Shown: positions 1 through 11,835, numbered from the stretch's first letter. The stretch: DNA of 64,000 bases from Bos javanicus (GCF_032452875.1 NC_083869.1:77432501-77496500), one strand, 5' to 3'. Program-made: numbers and translations. The notes: a model not told the origin generated them from the letters alone.

Positions 1-102
1 TAACTTGTCCATTGACTGAATAGAATTTTATTATTTTTATTAATAGAGGAAATAAACCAGTATTCTTAAAAATAAAAGTTTGAACAAAGGGACTAAATGT
101 GG

Positions 103-543
103 CAATTCAGTTTAGTTCAGTCGCTCATTCACGTCTGACTCTTTGTGACCCCATGAATCGCAGTGTGCCAGGCCTCCCTGTCCATCACCAACTCCTGGAG
201 TCCACCCAAACTCATGTCCATCGAGTTGGTAATGCTATCCAGCCATCTCATCCTCTGTCGTCCCCTTCTCCTCCTGCCCCAAATCCCTCCCAGAATCAGG
301 GTCTTTTCCAATGAGTCAACTCTTCACACGAGGTGGCCAAAGTATCGGAGTTTCAGCTTCAGCATCAGTCCTTCCAATGAACACCTAGGACTGATCTCCT
401 TTAGGATGGACTGATTGGATTTTCTTGCAGCCCAGTGCTTCTCATTATGTACTCTGCATATAAGTTAAATAAGCAGGATGACAATATACAGCCTTGACAT
501 ACTTCTTTTCCTATTTGGAACCAGTCTGTTATTCCATGTGATT
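103..543 (-). mobile_element. BovB LINE fragment, internally deleted
   Basis: The plus strand is the complement of the BovB 3' end: GTTCAGT-type tail, then the C-terminal tail of ORF2 read on the minus strand (MRWLDSI, ELVMDREAW). At about 440 it jumps from the region just after the RT domain to the RT segment encoding LYAEYIM-like sequence and ends near 540. Compared with the plus copy at 1.6-3.9 kb, about 530 bp including the YADD region are missing. The minus frame has a TGA near 325 where the better copies have CGA. No target-site duplication is clear. Confidence 0.9.
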
Positions 544-554
544 AACTATACCTA

Positions 555-800
555 AAACAACCAAGATGATGCTAGCCAGACCACTGATGACCAATTTGAA
601 GATGACTGTTAGAGATGACTCTTAACATTTCTACATGTAACCTCCCCCCTGCAACTCTGTCTATAAAAGCTCTCACCCCCTGTTTGTCAGGGGTGGGGAA
701 GTCTGCCTTTGCACAGATGTCTTCCACCCTCCCCTCCAGTTGCTGGCATCTGAAATAAAGCAAACTTCCCTTTCCAACAACCTGGCCTGTTTACTGGCTT
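555..800 (+). mobile_element. LTR-like fragment (ERV class not assigned)
   Basis: A TATA box (TATAAAA, 662-668) is followed 86 bp later by a polyadenylation signal (AATAAA, 754-759), with a C-rich stretch between and a GC-richer base composition than the flanks. This is the U3-R-U5 arrangement of a retroviral LTR in plus orientation. Ends and TSD are not recognised, so the extent is approximate. It could be a remnant of an old solo LTR. Confidence 0.55.
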
Positions 801-1061
801 TTGAGTAGCAAGCAGTCTGACCCCCATGCATACCTTTTGATAACACTATGATTATACATGACAAGACAATGGTTGGGTAAAAAAGAGGGTATATTACTGT
901 AGCGAGGAGGTAGAGAATACAAGATGGCCAGATGGAGACCAGAGATGTGCCAAGAAAATGCACCAAATGTGTCCTTTAAAACAAGCAAGAACCTATAGGG
1001 CTCCTGGGTATGAAACCTACTTTATATCCCCTATTCTTGTTTGTAAGAAATAGGTTTCATT
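801..1061. other. no recognised feature
   Basis: Mixed-composition sequence with open frames below 100 codons on the minus strand and no recognisable protein motif. It could continue the ERV or LTR remnant to its left, but I cannot support that. Confidence 0.4.
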
Positions 1062-1073
1062 GAGCCTCCTTGA

Positions 1074-1242
1074 AGGTGGGAGAAGGGGACAACAGAGGAT
1101 GAGATGGTTGGATGGCATCATCAACGTGATGGACATGAGTTTGAGTAGGCTCTGGGAGTTGGTGATGGACAGGGAAGCCTGGTGTGCTGCAGTCCATGGG
1201 GTCTTAAAGAGTCAGACACGACTGAGTGACTAAAATGGACTG
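1074..1242 (+). mobile_element. BovB 3'-end fragment with TSD
   Basis: This short plus-strand copy of the last ~170 bp of BovB ends in GACTGAGTGACTAAAATGGACTGG. It is flanked by near-identical 12-mers: GAGCCTCCTTGA at 1062-1073 and GAGCCTCATTGA at 1243-1254. The duplication supports a separate, heavily 5'-truncated retroposition event. Confidence 0.85.
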
Positions 1243-1254
1243 GAGCCTCATTGA

Positions 1255-1614
1255 CATTCCCTGAGTTGCAAAGGGTAGGTTAAAACAGTTGCTAACTATA
1301 GAAGGGAGAGGATGCAGAGACAGGGGAGAAGCAGACTAGAATAGAGTAACCTTCAGGCAGGATCCTATCTCAAAGGATACACATAATATATCTTTGAACT
1401 CTTCTACAGAACTAAAATCCCCAACAAATGGTAATTTAACTACTTGATGAAGCATTCTTCATTCCAGAGAAGATCACAATTTGATAAACTCTAGAAAAAT
1501 AGACTCCAAAACACTCATAGGCAAGTCTGGCTCAGTCTCTTATGGGATTACATGGGTTGACAGTGGCATGTGGCAGGATCAGGGATACTGGCAGTACAGT
1601 CCTGAGAGGTACAA
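1255..1614. other. no recognised feature
   Basis: AT-rich to mixed sequence with no ORF of note and no recognised repeat. The 5' edge of the next BovB lies within its right end and is not sharp. Confidence 0.4.
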
Positions 1615-2101
1615 TGTATTGGCTTAGGCCCTCTTGGAGGAGGTCACCATTAGCTCTACCATAGACCCTATAGCCTTACCACAGAGACTGCAGACTCCAG
1701 GACTGAGCCACCTCAGAGAAAACTATTGGGGTCGGGGGGGGTTGGTGCACAGCTCCATCCATCATCAGAAAATTAGACTAAAGATTTACTGAGCATGGTC
1801 TTGCCCAATGGAGCAAGTTTTCCTTGCAGCCAGTCACTCCCATCACGAAGCTTGCACAAACCTCTTATCCTCATCCATCAGAGGGCAGGCAGAATGAAAA
1901 CCACAATCACAGAAAACTAACCAAAATGATCACATGGATCACAGACTTGTATAACTCAATGAAACTATAAACCATGCCATGCAAGACTACCCAAGACTGA
2001 TGGGTCACCATGGAGAGTTCTGACAGAGTCCACTGGAGAAAGGAATGGCAGACCACTTCAGCATTCATGTTCTGAGAACCCCATGAACATTATGAAAAAG
2101 C

Positions 2102-2136
2102 AAAAAAAAAAAAAAAATTATATATATATATATATA
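2102..2136 (+). repeat. A16 plus (TA)n simple repeat
   Basis: Sixteen A's run into about nine TA units inside the BovB 5' region, where the other copy has only a short A-rich stretch. This looks like a local expansion. Confidence 0.9.
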
Positions 2137-2368
2137 ACACTAAAAAATGAGCCCCCAGGTTAGTAGGTGTCCAATATACTACCGGGAAAGAGCAGAGGAA
2201 TAGTTCCATAAGGAATGAAGAGGTTGAGCCATGCAAAAATGGGCGCAATAAAGGGCAGAAATGGTAAGGACCTAACAGAAGCAGAACCGATTAAGAAGAG
2301 GTGGTAAGAATACACAGAATAATTGTACAAAAAAAAAAGATCTTAATGACCCAAAGAGTCACAATGGT

Positions 2369-3813
2369 GTGGTCACTTTCCTACAGCCAAACATCAGGCA
2401 GTGTGAAGTCAAGTGGGCTTTAGGAAGAGTTACTATGAACAAAGCTAGTGAGGGTGATGGAATTCCAGCTGAGCTATTTGAAATTCTAAAAGATAATGCT
2501 GTTAAAGTGTTTCACTCAGTGTGCCAACAAATTTGGAAAACTCATCAGTGGCCACAAGACTGGAAAAGGTCAGTTTTTATTCCAACTCCAAAGAAAAGCA
2601 ATACCTAAGAATGCTCAAACTACCGCACAATTGCACTCATCTCACACGCTAGTAAAGTCATGCTCAAAATCCTCCAAGACAGGCTTCAGCAATATGTGAA
2701 CAGTGAACTTCCTGATGTTCAAGTTGGTTTTAGAAAAGACAGAGGAACCAGAAATTAAATTGCCAACATCCGTTAGATCATCAAAAAAGCAAGAGAGTTC
2801 CAGAAAAACATCTATTTCTGCTTTATTGACTATGCCAAAGCCTTTAACTGTGTGGATCACAATAAACTGTGGAAAATACTGAAAGAGATGGGAATACCAG
2901 AGCATCTGACCTGCCTCTTGAGAAACCTATATGCAGGTCAGGAAGCAACAGTTAGAACTGGACATGGAACAACAGACTGGTTCCAAATAGGAAAAGGAGT
3001 ACATCAACGCTGTATATTGTCACCCTGATTATTTAACTTACATGCAGAGTACATCATGAGAAATGCTGGGCTGGAAGAAGCACAAGCTGGAATCAAGATT
3101 GCCAGCAAAAATATCAATAACCTCAGATATGCAGATGACATCACCCTTATGGCAGAAAGTGAAGAGGAACTAAAAAGCCTCTTGATAAAAGTGAAAGAGG
3201 AGAGTGAAAAAGTTGGCTTAAAGCTCAACATTCAGAAAATGAAGATCATGGCATCTGGTCCCATCACTTCATGGGAAATAGATGGGGAAACAGTGGAACC
3301 AGTGTCAGACTTTATTTTTTTGGGCTCCAAAATCACTGCAGATGGTAATTCCAGCCATGAAATTAAAAGACACTTACTCCTTGGAAGGAAAGTTATGACC
3401 AACCTATCTAGCATATTCAAAAGCAGAGATATTACTTTGCCAACAAAGGTCCATCTAGTCAAGGTTATGATTTTTCCAGTGGTCATGTATGGATGTGAAA
3501 GTTGGACTGTAAAGAATGCTGAGCACTGAAGAACTGATGCTTCTGAACTGTGGTGTTGGAGAAGACTCTTGAGAGTCCTTTGGATTGCAAGGAGATCCAA
3601 CCAGTCCATTCTAAAGGAGGTCAGTTCTGGATGTTCATTGGAAGGACTGATGCTGAAGTTGAAACTCCAATACTTCGTCCACTTCATGCGAAGAGTTTAC
3701 TCATTGGAAAAGAGTCTAATGCTGGGAGGGATTGGGGGCAGGAGAAGAAGGGGATGACAGAGGATGAGATGGCTGGATCGCATCACCAACTCGATGAACA
3801 TGAGTTTGAGTAA
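2369..3813 (+). pseudogene. BovB ORF2 reverse transcriptase remnant
   Basis: Remnant of RTE-type reverse transcriptase, which copies its own mRNA (and SINE RNA in trans) at a nicked target. Frame pieces run from VKWALGRVTMNKASEGDGIP at about 2,412 through fingers and palm to the YADD box (LRYADDITL, codons near 3,121-3,147) and on to the C-terminal tail. The longest uninterrupted piece is 157 codons at 3056-3529 and holds YADD intact. Stops and frameshifts break the N-terminal half: TAA at 2606-2608, and in-frame stops near 2,756 and 3,028. The tail codon that is TGA in many copies is still CGA here (3689-3691). With no endonuclease upstream the copy could not have mobilised itself. Confidence 0.85.
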
Positions 3814-3913
3814 ACTCTGGAAGTTGGTAATGGACAGGGAGGCCTGGCGTGCTGCGATTCATGGGGTTACAAAGAATTGGACATGACTGAGCGGCTGAAC
3901 CGAACTGAACTGA

Positions 3914-3992
3914 AGGACAGGGAAGCTTGGTATGCTGCAGTCCATGGGTTTGCAAACAGTCCAACAGGACTTAAGCACTGAGCAACAACACA
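3914..3992 (+). mobile_element. second BovB/Bov-A 3' tail copy
   Basis: Directly after the first BovB end the tail motif begins again (GGACAGGGAAGCTTGG..., CTGCAGTCCATGG) and finishes in GAGCAACAACAC. It is a short tail-only fragment in the same orientation, either a tandem duplication or a separate 5'-truncated insertion at the A-rich end. Confidence 0.7.
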
Positions 3993-4009
3993 AGAACACA
4001 GAAGCTCAT

Positions 4010-4290
4010 CAGGAGATCACCTGAGGCCAGATTAAAGGAGTGCAGGCTCTATACACACCCTGATCCTTATCAACAATTCAGCCCTTAAACTAATGCTATA
4101 AAACTCCTCTCCAAATCCTCCCTAATGTGGAACACACATTTTTTGAATGCCTAAGCCCTTTGTATCCACATTTGCCGGCAACACAATAAGACTATTCTTT
4201 TCTACTTCACCAAAAATTCTGTCTTCAAGATTCAACACTGGTGCACAGAGGTCAAGTTTTGGCATCAGGCTTACAATTTATTCACTGTGA
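4010..4290 (+). mobile_element. LTR 3'-half-like fragment
   Basis: A TATAAAA motif at about 4,097, pyrimidine-rich sequence, an ACACAATAAGAC polyadenylation-like motif at about 4,180 and a terminal stretch resembling the end of U5 are present in the order expected for a plus-strand class I ERV LTR. No partner LTR or TSD was seen. Confidence 0.45.
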
Positions 4291-5996
4291 CTTTCAAACT
4301 TGTGGGCAGTCTTCCATATATTTCTTTCAATTTGACCTTGGACTACAACTGTCCCCTATAGTGACAGTAGAGAATTGAGTTTGCCGTATTTAGGTTAATA
4401 TGCAGCTCTAATCTTTGACATTATGGTAAGAAGTTTCCTGTATGATACTTTAATAATTTTCCTTAGGGGGGAAAAAAAACTGGAATCCAATTTCTATCTC
4501 TTCACTGACCTTCAGGATATCCATTAGGAGTTAAGCTATATATTGTTTTAGCAATAAATTAGGAGATAAGGGTAAGGTACTGTAGTTAAAAATGAAAACA
4601 GTGAGTAAGTGAGCAATAATTTCTTTCTATGGTTCACTCCTCCATATATCCTTCAAACACTAATTAACAAAAGCCATAGATTTACCTTGCTTGATGAAAC
4701 AGTTCAATTAAAGTTCAGCTATAGTTTAAATGTAATGAATGGTTTAAGAGTGGTGACTTTGTGACAGGACATTATTTTAATATTAGAGGGAGATAAAATA
4801 AAGTACAACAAATTCTCTGTTGTAACAGGCTTATTTATAATAAATCCTTGAGAAATTTCATTTTGGTTTACCTGCACTCCTAATTAAGAGTGAACAAGCA
4901 TGTTTTTCTAACAGATAGTACTGAAGTCACTCACTTTACTCCAATGATATTAGACTCTTAGAGATATCTGAACTTAGAATGTTCACAAGAAATGTATAGT
5001 GATAACAATCATTCAATACTCATGTAAAAAGATCTAGCATTTAGGAGTTCTATTTGCTTCATTGCTGATACAGATCATAAAGCCTCACTCTCAAGAGTTA
5101 GTGATGGTGTGGAAAGCAGAAAGTCATAAAGAAGTAATGGGAAAAATTGTTGCTGTTTCTTAATATTGTACATGCATAGAAAAGAAAAGTCCTAGAGGGA
5201 GAAACACCAGTGTTGGAGTTTGGAAGATGGAATATAAACAGAACTGTATCAATATTATGGAGAGCAGGAAATAGGAGGGAAGGAGGCAGAAATAGGAAAG
5301 AAAATTTCAGCAAATGTGAAAATGGATTAGAGCAGACAACACAAAACATGGTAGCAGACTCAATTAATCCTTGTTCATAAAGAATTGCTTATGCACTCTT
5401 GTTTTTTGATAATTTTACTGATACTTTGCAAGATCTAGGTAAGGCATCTGTAAATGGTCTTTATTTGTTAGGTTATATTATGCATAATAGTGTATCATCA
5501 TATGATATCTTGAAAATGAATTTATCAAATACCTGAAAATTAAATATTGAATAACTCCAGTAATTGGCATCTTATGTACAATATTAAAATTATGTTATTA
5601 GCAAAGCTTTGTGAAATAAAGGTTCAGAAAGCTAAGGTCTAGTCATATCTTAAAAAGCTCAAAAATATGTCAGTAGTAATTCACTCTTACATTTCACATT
5701 CTAGTAGGATCACTGTGTGAAGTAAGAGAGAAAAGAGAATAAAGGAAATAATGCTTGTTTGGGTAGATAAGAAGCAAAATGGTTTCAGAAAAGCACCCAT
5801 ATTCCTCCTTATAAAACAGAGAATAACTGCTACACCTCAGGAAACTTCTAGGTAAAAATTAATCAGGCTGATCTATCTTCAGGTCCATAAATCTCAGTAA
5901 ATATGGCAGTGAGGCTGGTTAGTCAGAAAGTGCACGTGTCCTTCCCATCAGTGCTTTGGGTATATTTCCAGTCCTCAACACACTTTGACCATCTTC
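4291..5996. other. AT-rich unique sequence, no gene seen
   Basis: 1.7 kb of AT-rich sequence with stop codons in all frames. The largest open frame (83 codons, minus, 5098-5349) is hydrophobic and low-complexity, with no family signature. I see no repeat family I can name. Confidence 0.5.
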
Positions 5997-6667
5997 AGTT
6001 CAGTTCAGTTCAGTTGCTCAGTCCTGTCCGACTCTGCGACCCCATGAATTGCAGCACGCCAGGCCTCCCTGTCCATCACCAACTCCCAGAGTTCACTCAG
6101 ACTCACGTCCATCGAGTCACTGATGCCATCCAGCCATCTCATCCTCTGTCGTCCCCTTCTTCTCCTGCCCCCAATCCCTCCCAGCATCAGGGTCTTTTCC
6201 AATGAGTCAATGCTTCACATGAGGTGGCCAAAGTACTGGAGTTTCAGCTTTAGTATCATTCCTTCCAAAGAAATCCCAGGGCTGATCTCCTTCAGAATGG
6301 ACTGGTTGGATGTCCCTGCAGTCCAAGGGACTTTCAAGAGTCTTCTCCAACACCACAGTTTAAAAGCATCAATTGTTCGGTGCTCAGCTTTCTTCACAGT
6401 CCAACTCTCACATCCATACATGACTACTGGAAAAACCATAGCCTTGACTAGATGGGCCTTTGTTGGCAAAGTAATGTCTCTGCTTTTGAATATGCTATCT
6501 AGGTTGGTCATAACTTTCCTTCCAAGGAGTAAGCGTCTTTTAATTTCATGGCTGCAATCACCATCTTCAGTGATTTTGGAGCCCCCCAAAATAAAGTCTG
6601 ACACTGGTTCCGCTGTTTCCCCATCTATTTCCCATGAAGCGATGGGACCAGATGCCATGATCTTAGA
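5997..6667 (-). mobile_element. BovB 3' fragment, well preserved
   Basis: A minus-strand 5'-truncated BovB. The tail (CAGTTCAGTTCAGTTCAGTTGC) is at the left end, and the C-terminal part of ORF2 reads open from the right edge to 6,215. The minus frame shows MASGP, SWEIDGET, LLLGRKVMTNLDSIF and VMYGCESWTVKKAEH in order. It stops at a TGA at the recurrent position in LM-stop. RT YADD lies upstream of the truncation and is absent. Low divergence from the recognised pattern suggests a relatively recent insertion. No clear TSD. Confidence 0.9.
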
Positions 6668-7452
6668 TCTCAATATAAAAATCTTATTTTGAAAGATAGC
6701 TTCTATGGATACTGTATTAACTTTTGCTTTAAATTTTAAAACATTTATTGTTTCATGGACTCTGATTGAGATACACAGATCAAACAAAGACCAAACTAAT
6801 CAGCTATTTACTTACTGAATATTAACATGAGAAGGAAAATCAGGACGATGTGAGGGAGTCCATTATATGAATTTTAGGTGTCTATATGTCAAAGACCTTA
6901 GAAGAGCAGTATTTCTTCATTTATTTCCACTAAATCCCACACTTTTTTCTCCATTTTTTTCTGATAAAAATGGTGTCAAATATTCTTAATATACCACACT
7001 TAAAGGATTGACAATAATATCCTTGAGAGAGATTCTAGAACTATTTGTAGATAGCAGACAGTAACACTTTCTTTTCTTTAGTACCTGATGAAGGCTAATG
7101 GTTGCATTTAAACTAGAATTTAGATTCACTCAGCTTTGACATTGTGCTGAAGGGTATTTAACTGGCCTTTGAGGATCATAGAATAATTGCGAGTGAGGGA
7201 CTATACATCAGAGCTGGCGATATGAGGCTCAGAAGGCAGAATAAATGCCTTTTTATAGACTCTGTTATGTTAATTAAGGACTAATATATTCTTTAAACTT
7301 CTTGAGAATAATACTTCTTACTATTTTGGACTGTGGTGATGGGCTTTTCTTAATATCTGAACACTGAAAAATGTTGTGATATTTAGATAGTAGTGACTGT
7401 ATCTTAAATTGTAAGTGTGATTTTGTCAAATTTAAACTTTTTAATGCGGGCT
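6668..7452. other. AT-rich unique sequence
   Basis: No ORF or repeat recognised in about 785 bp. Several short homopolymer T runs occur, and nothing looks like a promoter or exon. Confidence 0.5.
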
Positions 7453-7462
7453 ATTCCCTCAG

Positions 7463-8211
7463 AGAGCCTCTTGATGAAAGTGAAAGAGGAGAGTAAAAAC
7501 GTTGGCTTAAAACTCAACGTTCAGAAAACTAAGATCATGGCATCTGGTTCACTTCATGGCAAATAGATGGGGAAGCAGTGGAAAGAGTGACAGATTTAAT
7601 TTTGTTGGGCTCCAAAAATTACTGCAGATGGTGACTGCACCCATGAAATTAAAAGACATTTCCTCCTTGGAAGAAAAGTTATGACCAATCTAGATAGCAT
7701 ATTAAAAAGCAGGGACATTACTTTGCCAACAAAGGTCCATTTAGTCAAAGCTTTGGTTTTTCCAGTAGTCATGTGTGGATGTGAGATTTGCCTGTAAAGA
7801 AAGCTGAGCACCAAAGAATTGATTCTTTTGAACTGTGGTGTTGGAGAACACTCTTGAAAGTCCGTTCCTTGGACAGCAAAGAGAGCCAACCAGTCCATCC
7901 TAAAGGAAATCAGTCCTGAGTATTCATTGAAAGGACTGGTGCTGAAGCTGAAACTCCAATACTGTGAACACCTGATGTGAAGTACTGACTCATTTGAAAA
8001 GACCCTGATGCTGGGAGAGATTGAAGGTGAGAGGAGAAGGGGAGAACAGAGGGTGAGATGATTGGATGGCATCACCAACTCAATGGACATGAGTTTGAGT
8101 AAGCTCCTGGAGTTGATGATGGACAGGGAAGCCTGGTGTACTGCAGTCCATAGGGTTGCAAAGAGTAGGACACAACTGAGTGACTGAACCGAAGTGGACT
8201 GATTCCCTTAG
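7463..8211 (+). mobile_element. BovB 3' fragment with TSD
   Basis: Plus-strand BovB starting in GAGCCTCTTGATGAAAGTG (just 3' of the YADD region) and ending at GACTGAACCGAAGTGG. TSD pair: ATTCCCTCAG (7453-7462) and ATTCCCTTAG (8212-8221). The frame is broken by several indels and by the recurrent TGA at 7978-7980. The amount of decay suggests an older copy than the one at 6 kb. Confidence 0.9.
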
Positions 8212-8221
8212 CACTATCCTC

Positions 8222-9085
8222 AGAAAGAGATTATAGAGAATTGGTATAAATTCTTTCTTAAATGGTTAGTAGATTCACCATTGGACCCACCTGGACCTGG
8301 GGCTTCCTGTTTTCAATCAATAATTATTGATTCAATTTCTTTAATAGATATAGATCTAGCAGGTTGTCTATTCCTTCTTGTATAAATTATGGCAGATCAT
8401 GTCGTTCAAGAAATCTGCTTCATCTTAGGCTTTCTAATTTATAAACATAGACTTGTTTATAGTATTTTTATTGTTATTTTAATTTATGTGGGAACTGTAG
8501 TGATGTGATATTTTATTTCTGATATTAGTAATGTGTGTTCTCATTTTCTCTCTCTCCCTCCTTAGTCTGGACAGAAGTTTATTGATTTTATTAATCTCTG
8601 CAAAGAAACACCTTTTGGTTTTGTTGATTTTCTCTATTGATTTCCTATTTTATTTTCATTTATTCTTGCTCTCATTTTTGTTACTTACTCTGTTCTACTT
8701 ACTTTCTTTTTTTTAGTTGCCAAAAGTAGAAGTTTTGGTGACTGATTTTAGAGCTTTCTTCTTTTCTAACATATGCATTCAAAGCTATAAATTTCCTTCT
8801 AAGCACTATTTTCTCTGCATCTCACAAACTTTGATAAATTGTTCACATTTTAATTTAGTTCAAAACCATTTAAAATGTCTCTTGAGAAGTCTTAATTGAT
8901 CCATATGTTATTTAAATTTTGTTGTTTGTCTTTACATGTTGCAAGATTTTCTAGTTATCTTTTTTTGTTATTGATATCTAGTTTAATTCCATTTTGGTCT
9001 GATAGGAGACAGTATGATTTTCCTCTGCTAGGTACCCAAAGCAATTTATCTATAATATTTATTGCAGGAACCTTGTTAAGCTTGT
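8222..9085 (-). mobile_element. old L1 LINE fragment (antisense ORF2)
   Basis: The T-rich plus strand reads as the complement of mammalian L1 ORF2: motifs corresponding to the CACCATTGGACCCACCTGGA..GGGC segment, then ATTGATTTTATTAATCTCTGCAAAG and the TTTTGGTCTGATAGGAGACA segment, in the order expected for a minus-strand element. It is highly diverged, and small plus-strand open frames are by-products. Family assignment to L1 is by eye. Confidence 0.7.
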
Positions 9086-11569
9086 GGTAAATCTCACAAA
9101 GTGGCAGAGTCCCCTGAATGACTGGGGCCCTTTGGAGGTTTTAACTCATAGAATGATCCACACCTCAGTTTCAGTCTCAGCAGTGTGTCAATTACAGTTA
9201 GGTTTTCTTACCCTGACATAAGTTCTTCAGGAGTTTTCTGCTGTTGAGTCTGCTCCAATAAGCTGTGATTTCCTGTAATCACTTCTCTCTCCAATCTCAG
9301 AAGTAGTGGCTGCACTATTTCCTCCCTTCTTTATAGTTCCAGAAAGAATTGTTGACTTTTTAGTCTGTTAAACTTTTTTGTCAGAATGGAGCAGTGCTTT
9401 TCAAACTCTTTACATGTGGAGCAAGAAACTGGTCATATCCTCCTGATATTTCATTATTCCTTCCTTTGTCTTCTCTTTTTGAATCCGTGTGTGTGTGTAT
9501 ATGTGTGTGTGTGCGTGTTGTGAACAACTATTGCTAGATCGTTTTTCATCTACTCTCATTCTTTATTTCTTTTTCTATTTTCCATTGAATATACAGAATT
9601 ATCTTCAGGTTAACATCATAATTCTATTTTGAATCTACTAATTCACCCTACTTGCATCCATTTTTTCTCTGTCAAATTCTAAATGTAGCAATAAGTATAT
9701 CTTCCTCTTCAGAGGAAGTGTCTTAGTTATTTGTCACCTCCCTTATTTCATGCCTTGTGGGTATCTAGATCTAGAGTTTTAGTTTAAGATTGTTGTAAAC
9801 ATATTCTTTGTTGTTTTTGCAACTTTGCAAACCCAATGCTTTCCTAAGTTCATTACTTATCTTTACATACCATTTATTTTGACATATCCTTCTGAGTTGT
9901 TTTTCTACTGAATGGAGCTATTCTTGCAGACCACTTTTCAGGAAATAAAATTGTGCTTTACTATTCTGAGTCCATATATTATTGTTTATTTTTGCAGTCA
10001 AGATTATTTTTTGAAGTATTATTTCTTAAAAAAAAACAAAGAAAACTTTCTTTTATTTTCATGTATAATAGTGACTTTTTTGATGAGTCTTTTTTATCAT
10101 CTTATCCATTTTTAAGTTTACAATATAAGAGTGTGGACTGTATCCATTTACTTTTGGGGAGACATACCAATTTTACTCTCATTAATACAATGTTAGAATA
10201 TTGTGGTTTCTTTTATCATTCCTTCTTTTGTGATTATCCTTAAATTTCTCTCATGTGATATTTACCAATCTGTGTGCCCAAAGAGTTTTGGCTTTTCATG
10301 TTTTAACAGTTATTTCCTTAAAAAAAAAAAAAATCCCCTTTGTTTACTTATTTCTCTGTCCTTTGGTGATTTTTATTGTAAAAATATCAATGTTGCTATT
10401 TTTATGACATGCCATTATTTTAACTTCTCATCTCTTTCAGCTTTCCTGATGCCTTTTGCCTGACTACATTAGTTTGAATTAATGTACGTTAATTTGAAAA
10501 TTTTGTAACATCATCCTTTACACCATTTGAGAAAATTTTTTATTGTACCATTTAAAATTTTTGCCTTAATTTCTAACTCTTCGGTTTTAGATACTGATTT
10601 CTTTTAAATATATTTATTGGAGAAGGTGGAGGAGAATTCATTTTCTTTATAAGTCTTAAGTCTTCCCATTTTATTAAACATTTAGAGTCATTGTTTTGAA
10701 AATAAATGCTTTCATTTGTTCTCGGTGAGCCTCACAATATTTGTCTTTTGATAAAATAATTTCATATTTTTGTGTTTTAACTGATATCTTTTATGCTTCT
10801 GTGCTTTAAATGTACAATTTTCTACATTTGATTGTTGGCTTACCTTCGCCCCTCCTACCCTGTCTTTTTCATACTTTCACAGAGTTGTCCTTGCCTTTCT
10901 GTATTTCTCTTTCTGATCTGTGTCCTTGTCTGGGAGTTTGGTAGTTATATTATGATTTTTTAATTCTCCTAGTGTTTAATGTCTTCTCTTTAACTGATCT
11001 ATACAAATTGCCATTTCCTTGGTAGTGTATCTACACTACATAATATTGCTGCTTCCAGTCAAACAGTTTCATTTCCTATACCTTTTCCTTCACCTAAGAG
11101 TTATAATTTTCTGAAAATCTCTATTTTCTATTTTTCTTTCTACAAGTTTGTGGTTATGTTTTCCTGCTATGTTTAGACCAATATTCAATTTTCCTTTTAA
11201 TATACATTCTCTGCTCCAATAAAATATTAATCTCTTATAAATTCTCATTTATATATATCATTATTAATCATTTTAAGACATTCTATTTGTTGTGAAATTA
11301 ATTATTTACTTTTGTTTTTCTATTCCTTTTTTTTTAACTTTGAGATAAGTCTTCTAGTTTAATTGTTTTCATTCAGTTCTAATAGTGAGCAATTATTTTT
11401 GCCATTTAAGGTACAAAGTTCATGTATTTTCTGTTTTGTGGATATATGATTATAAAATTCTAGAGTGATGTTCTTGTTACTGCTTTTTTCATGCAAGAAG
11501 TATTTCTATCTGTAAGTTTGTAAATTTAATATATATCCTGGTCATTAAAAAATTTCATCAGAAAATTTC
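9086..11569. other. long AT/T-rich spacer, probably old LINE debris
   Basis: About 2.5 kb of T-rich plus-strand sequence with many short T-rich open frames coding for hydrophobic low-complexity peptides. These are compositional, not genes. Parts read like further antisense LINE sequence, but I could not anchor them to a family. Confidence 0.45.
9487..9520 (+). repeat. (GT)n microsatellite, imperfect
   Basis: GTGTGTGTGTATATGTGTGTGTG-type run with two interruptions. Confidence 0.9.
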
Positions 11570-11631
11570 ATGCATATATGATACATATATGTGTATATGT
11601 ACATATATTTATATATGTACATGGGCCTTCC
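11570..11631 (+). repeat. (TATG/CATA)n microsatellite, left part
   Basis: Alternating TATATG and TACATA units. The same tract resumes at 11,836 after the SINE, so the SINE landed inside or next to the microsatellite. Confidence 0.8.
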
Positions 11632-11831
11632 CTGGTGGCTCAGCAGTACAGAATCTTTCTGTCAATGCAGGAGATGCAGGTTCAATCCCTGGGTGGAAAG
11701 TTCCCCTGGAGAAGGAAATAGCAACCTACTCCAGTATTCTTGTCAGGGAAATCCCATGAATAGAGGAGCCTGGAGGGCTACAGTCCACAGGGTCACAAGA
11801 GTTGGAAACGACTTAGAGACTAAACCACCAC
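11632..11831 (+). mobile_element. Bov-tA SINE
   Basis: tRNA-derived head (GGGCCTTCCCTGGTGGCTCA; B-box-like GGTTCAATCCC at about 11,679), followed by the Bov-A body (CCCCTGGAGAAGGAAAT, CTCCAGTATTCTTG) and a BovB-like tail ending ACGACTTAGAGACTAAACC. About 200 bp, plus strand. RNA polymerase III promoter boxes are recognisable but diverged. Confidence 0.95.
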
Positions 11832-11835
11832 CGTT

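Larger units (their letters stand above)
1615..3913 (+). mobile_element. BovB LINE, 5'UTR + RT, endonuclease deleted
   Basis: Plus-strand BovB. The left part (about 1,615-2,230) matches the 5'UTR and ORF2 start also seen at 36.6-37.7 kb. At 2230/2231 the sequence jumps from the GAAGAG..GAGCCA segment directly to the ATGCAAA..GGGC segment upstream of RT. In the near-full-length copy these two points are 37,715 and 39,026, so about 1.3 kb carrying the whole AP-endonuclease domain is gone. RT and the C-terminal tail follow to the TGAACTGAACTGAAG end. An A16 plus (TA)n tract sits at 2,102-2,136. The start coordinate is approximate because the 5'UTR is itself rearranged near 1,735. Confidence 0.9.

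Noticed and set aside
3914..3992. tail repeat after 3,913 as part of the main BovB
   Set aside because: The main copy already ends in its own terminal motif, and this block restarts the tail, so it is listed separately.
9912..10463. Hydrophobic T-rich open frames as membrane proteins
   Set aside because: Phe/Leu/Ser-rich translation of T-rich DNA, no start context or homology; compositional artefact.
11660..11700. A and B box-like motifs as functional tRNA genes
   Set aside because: They belong to tRNA-derived heads of Bov-tA SINEs; no cloverleaf or CCA-proximal acceptor pairing is preserved.
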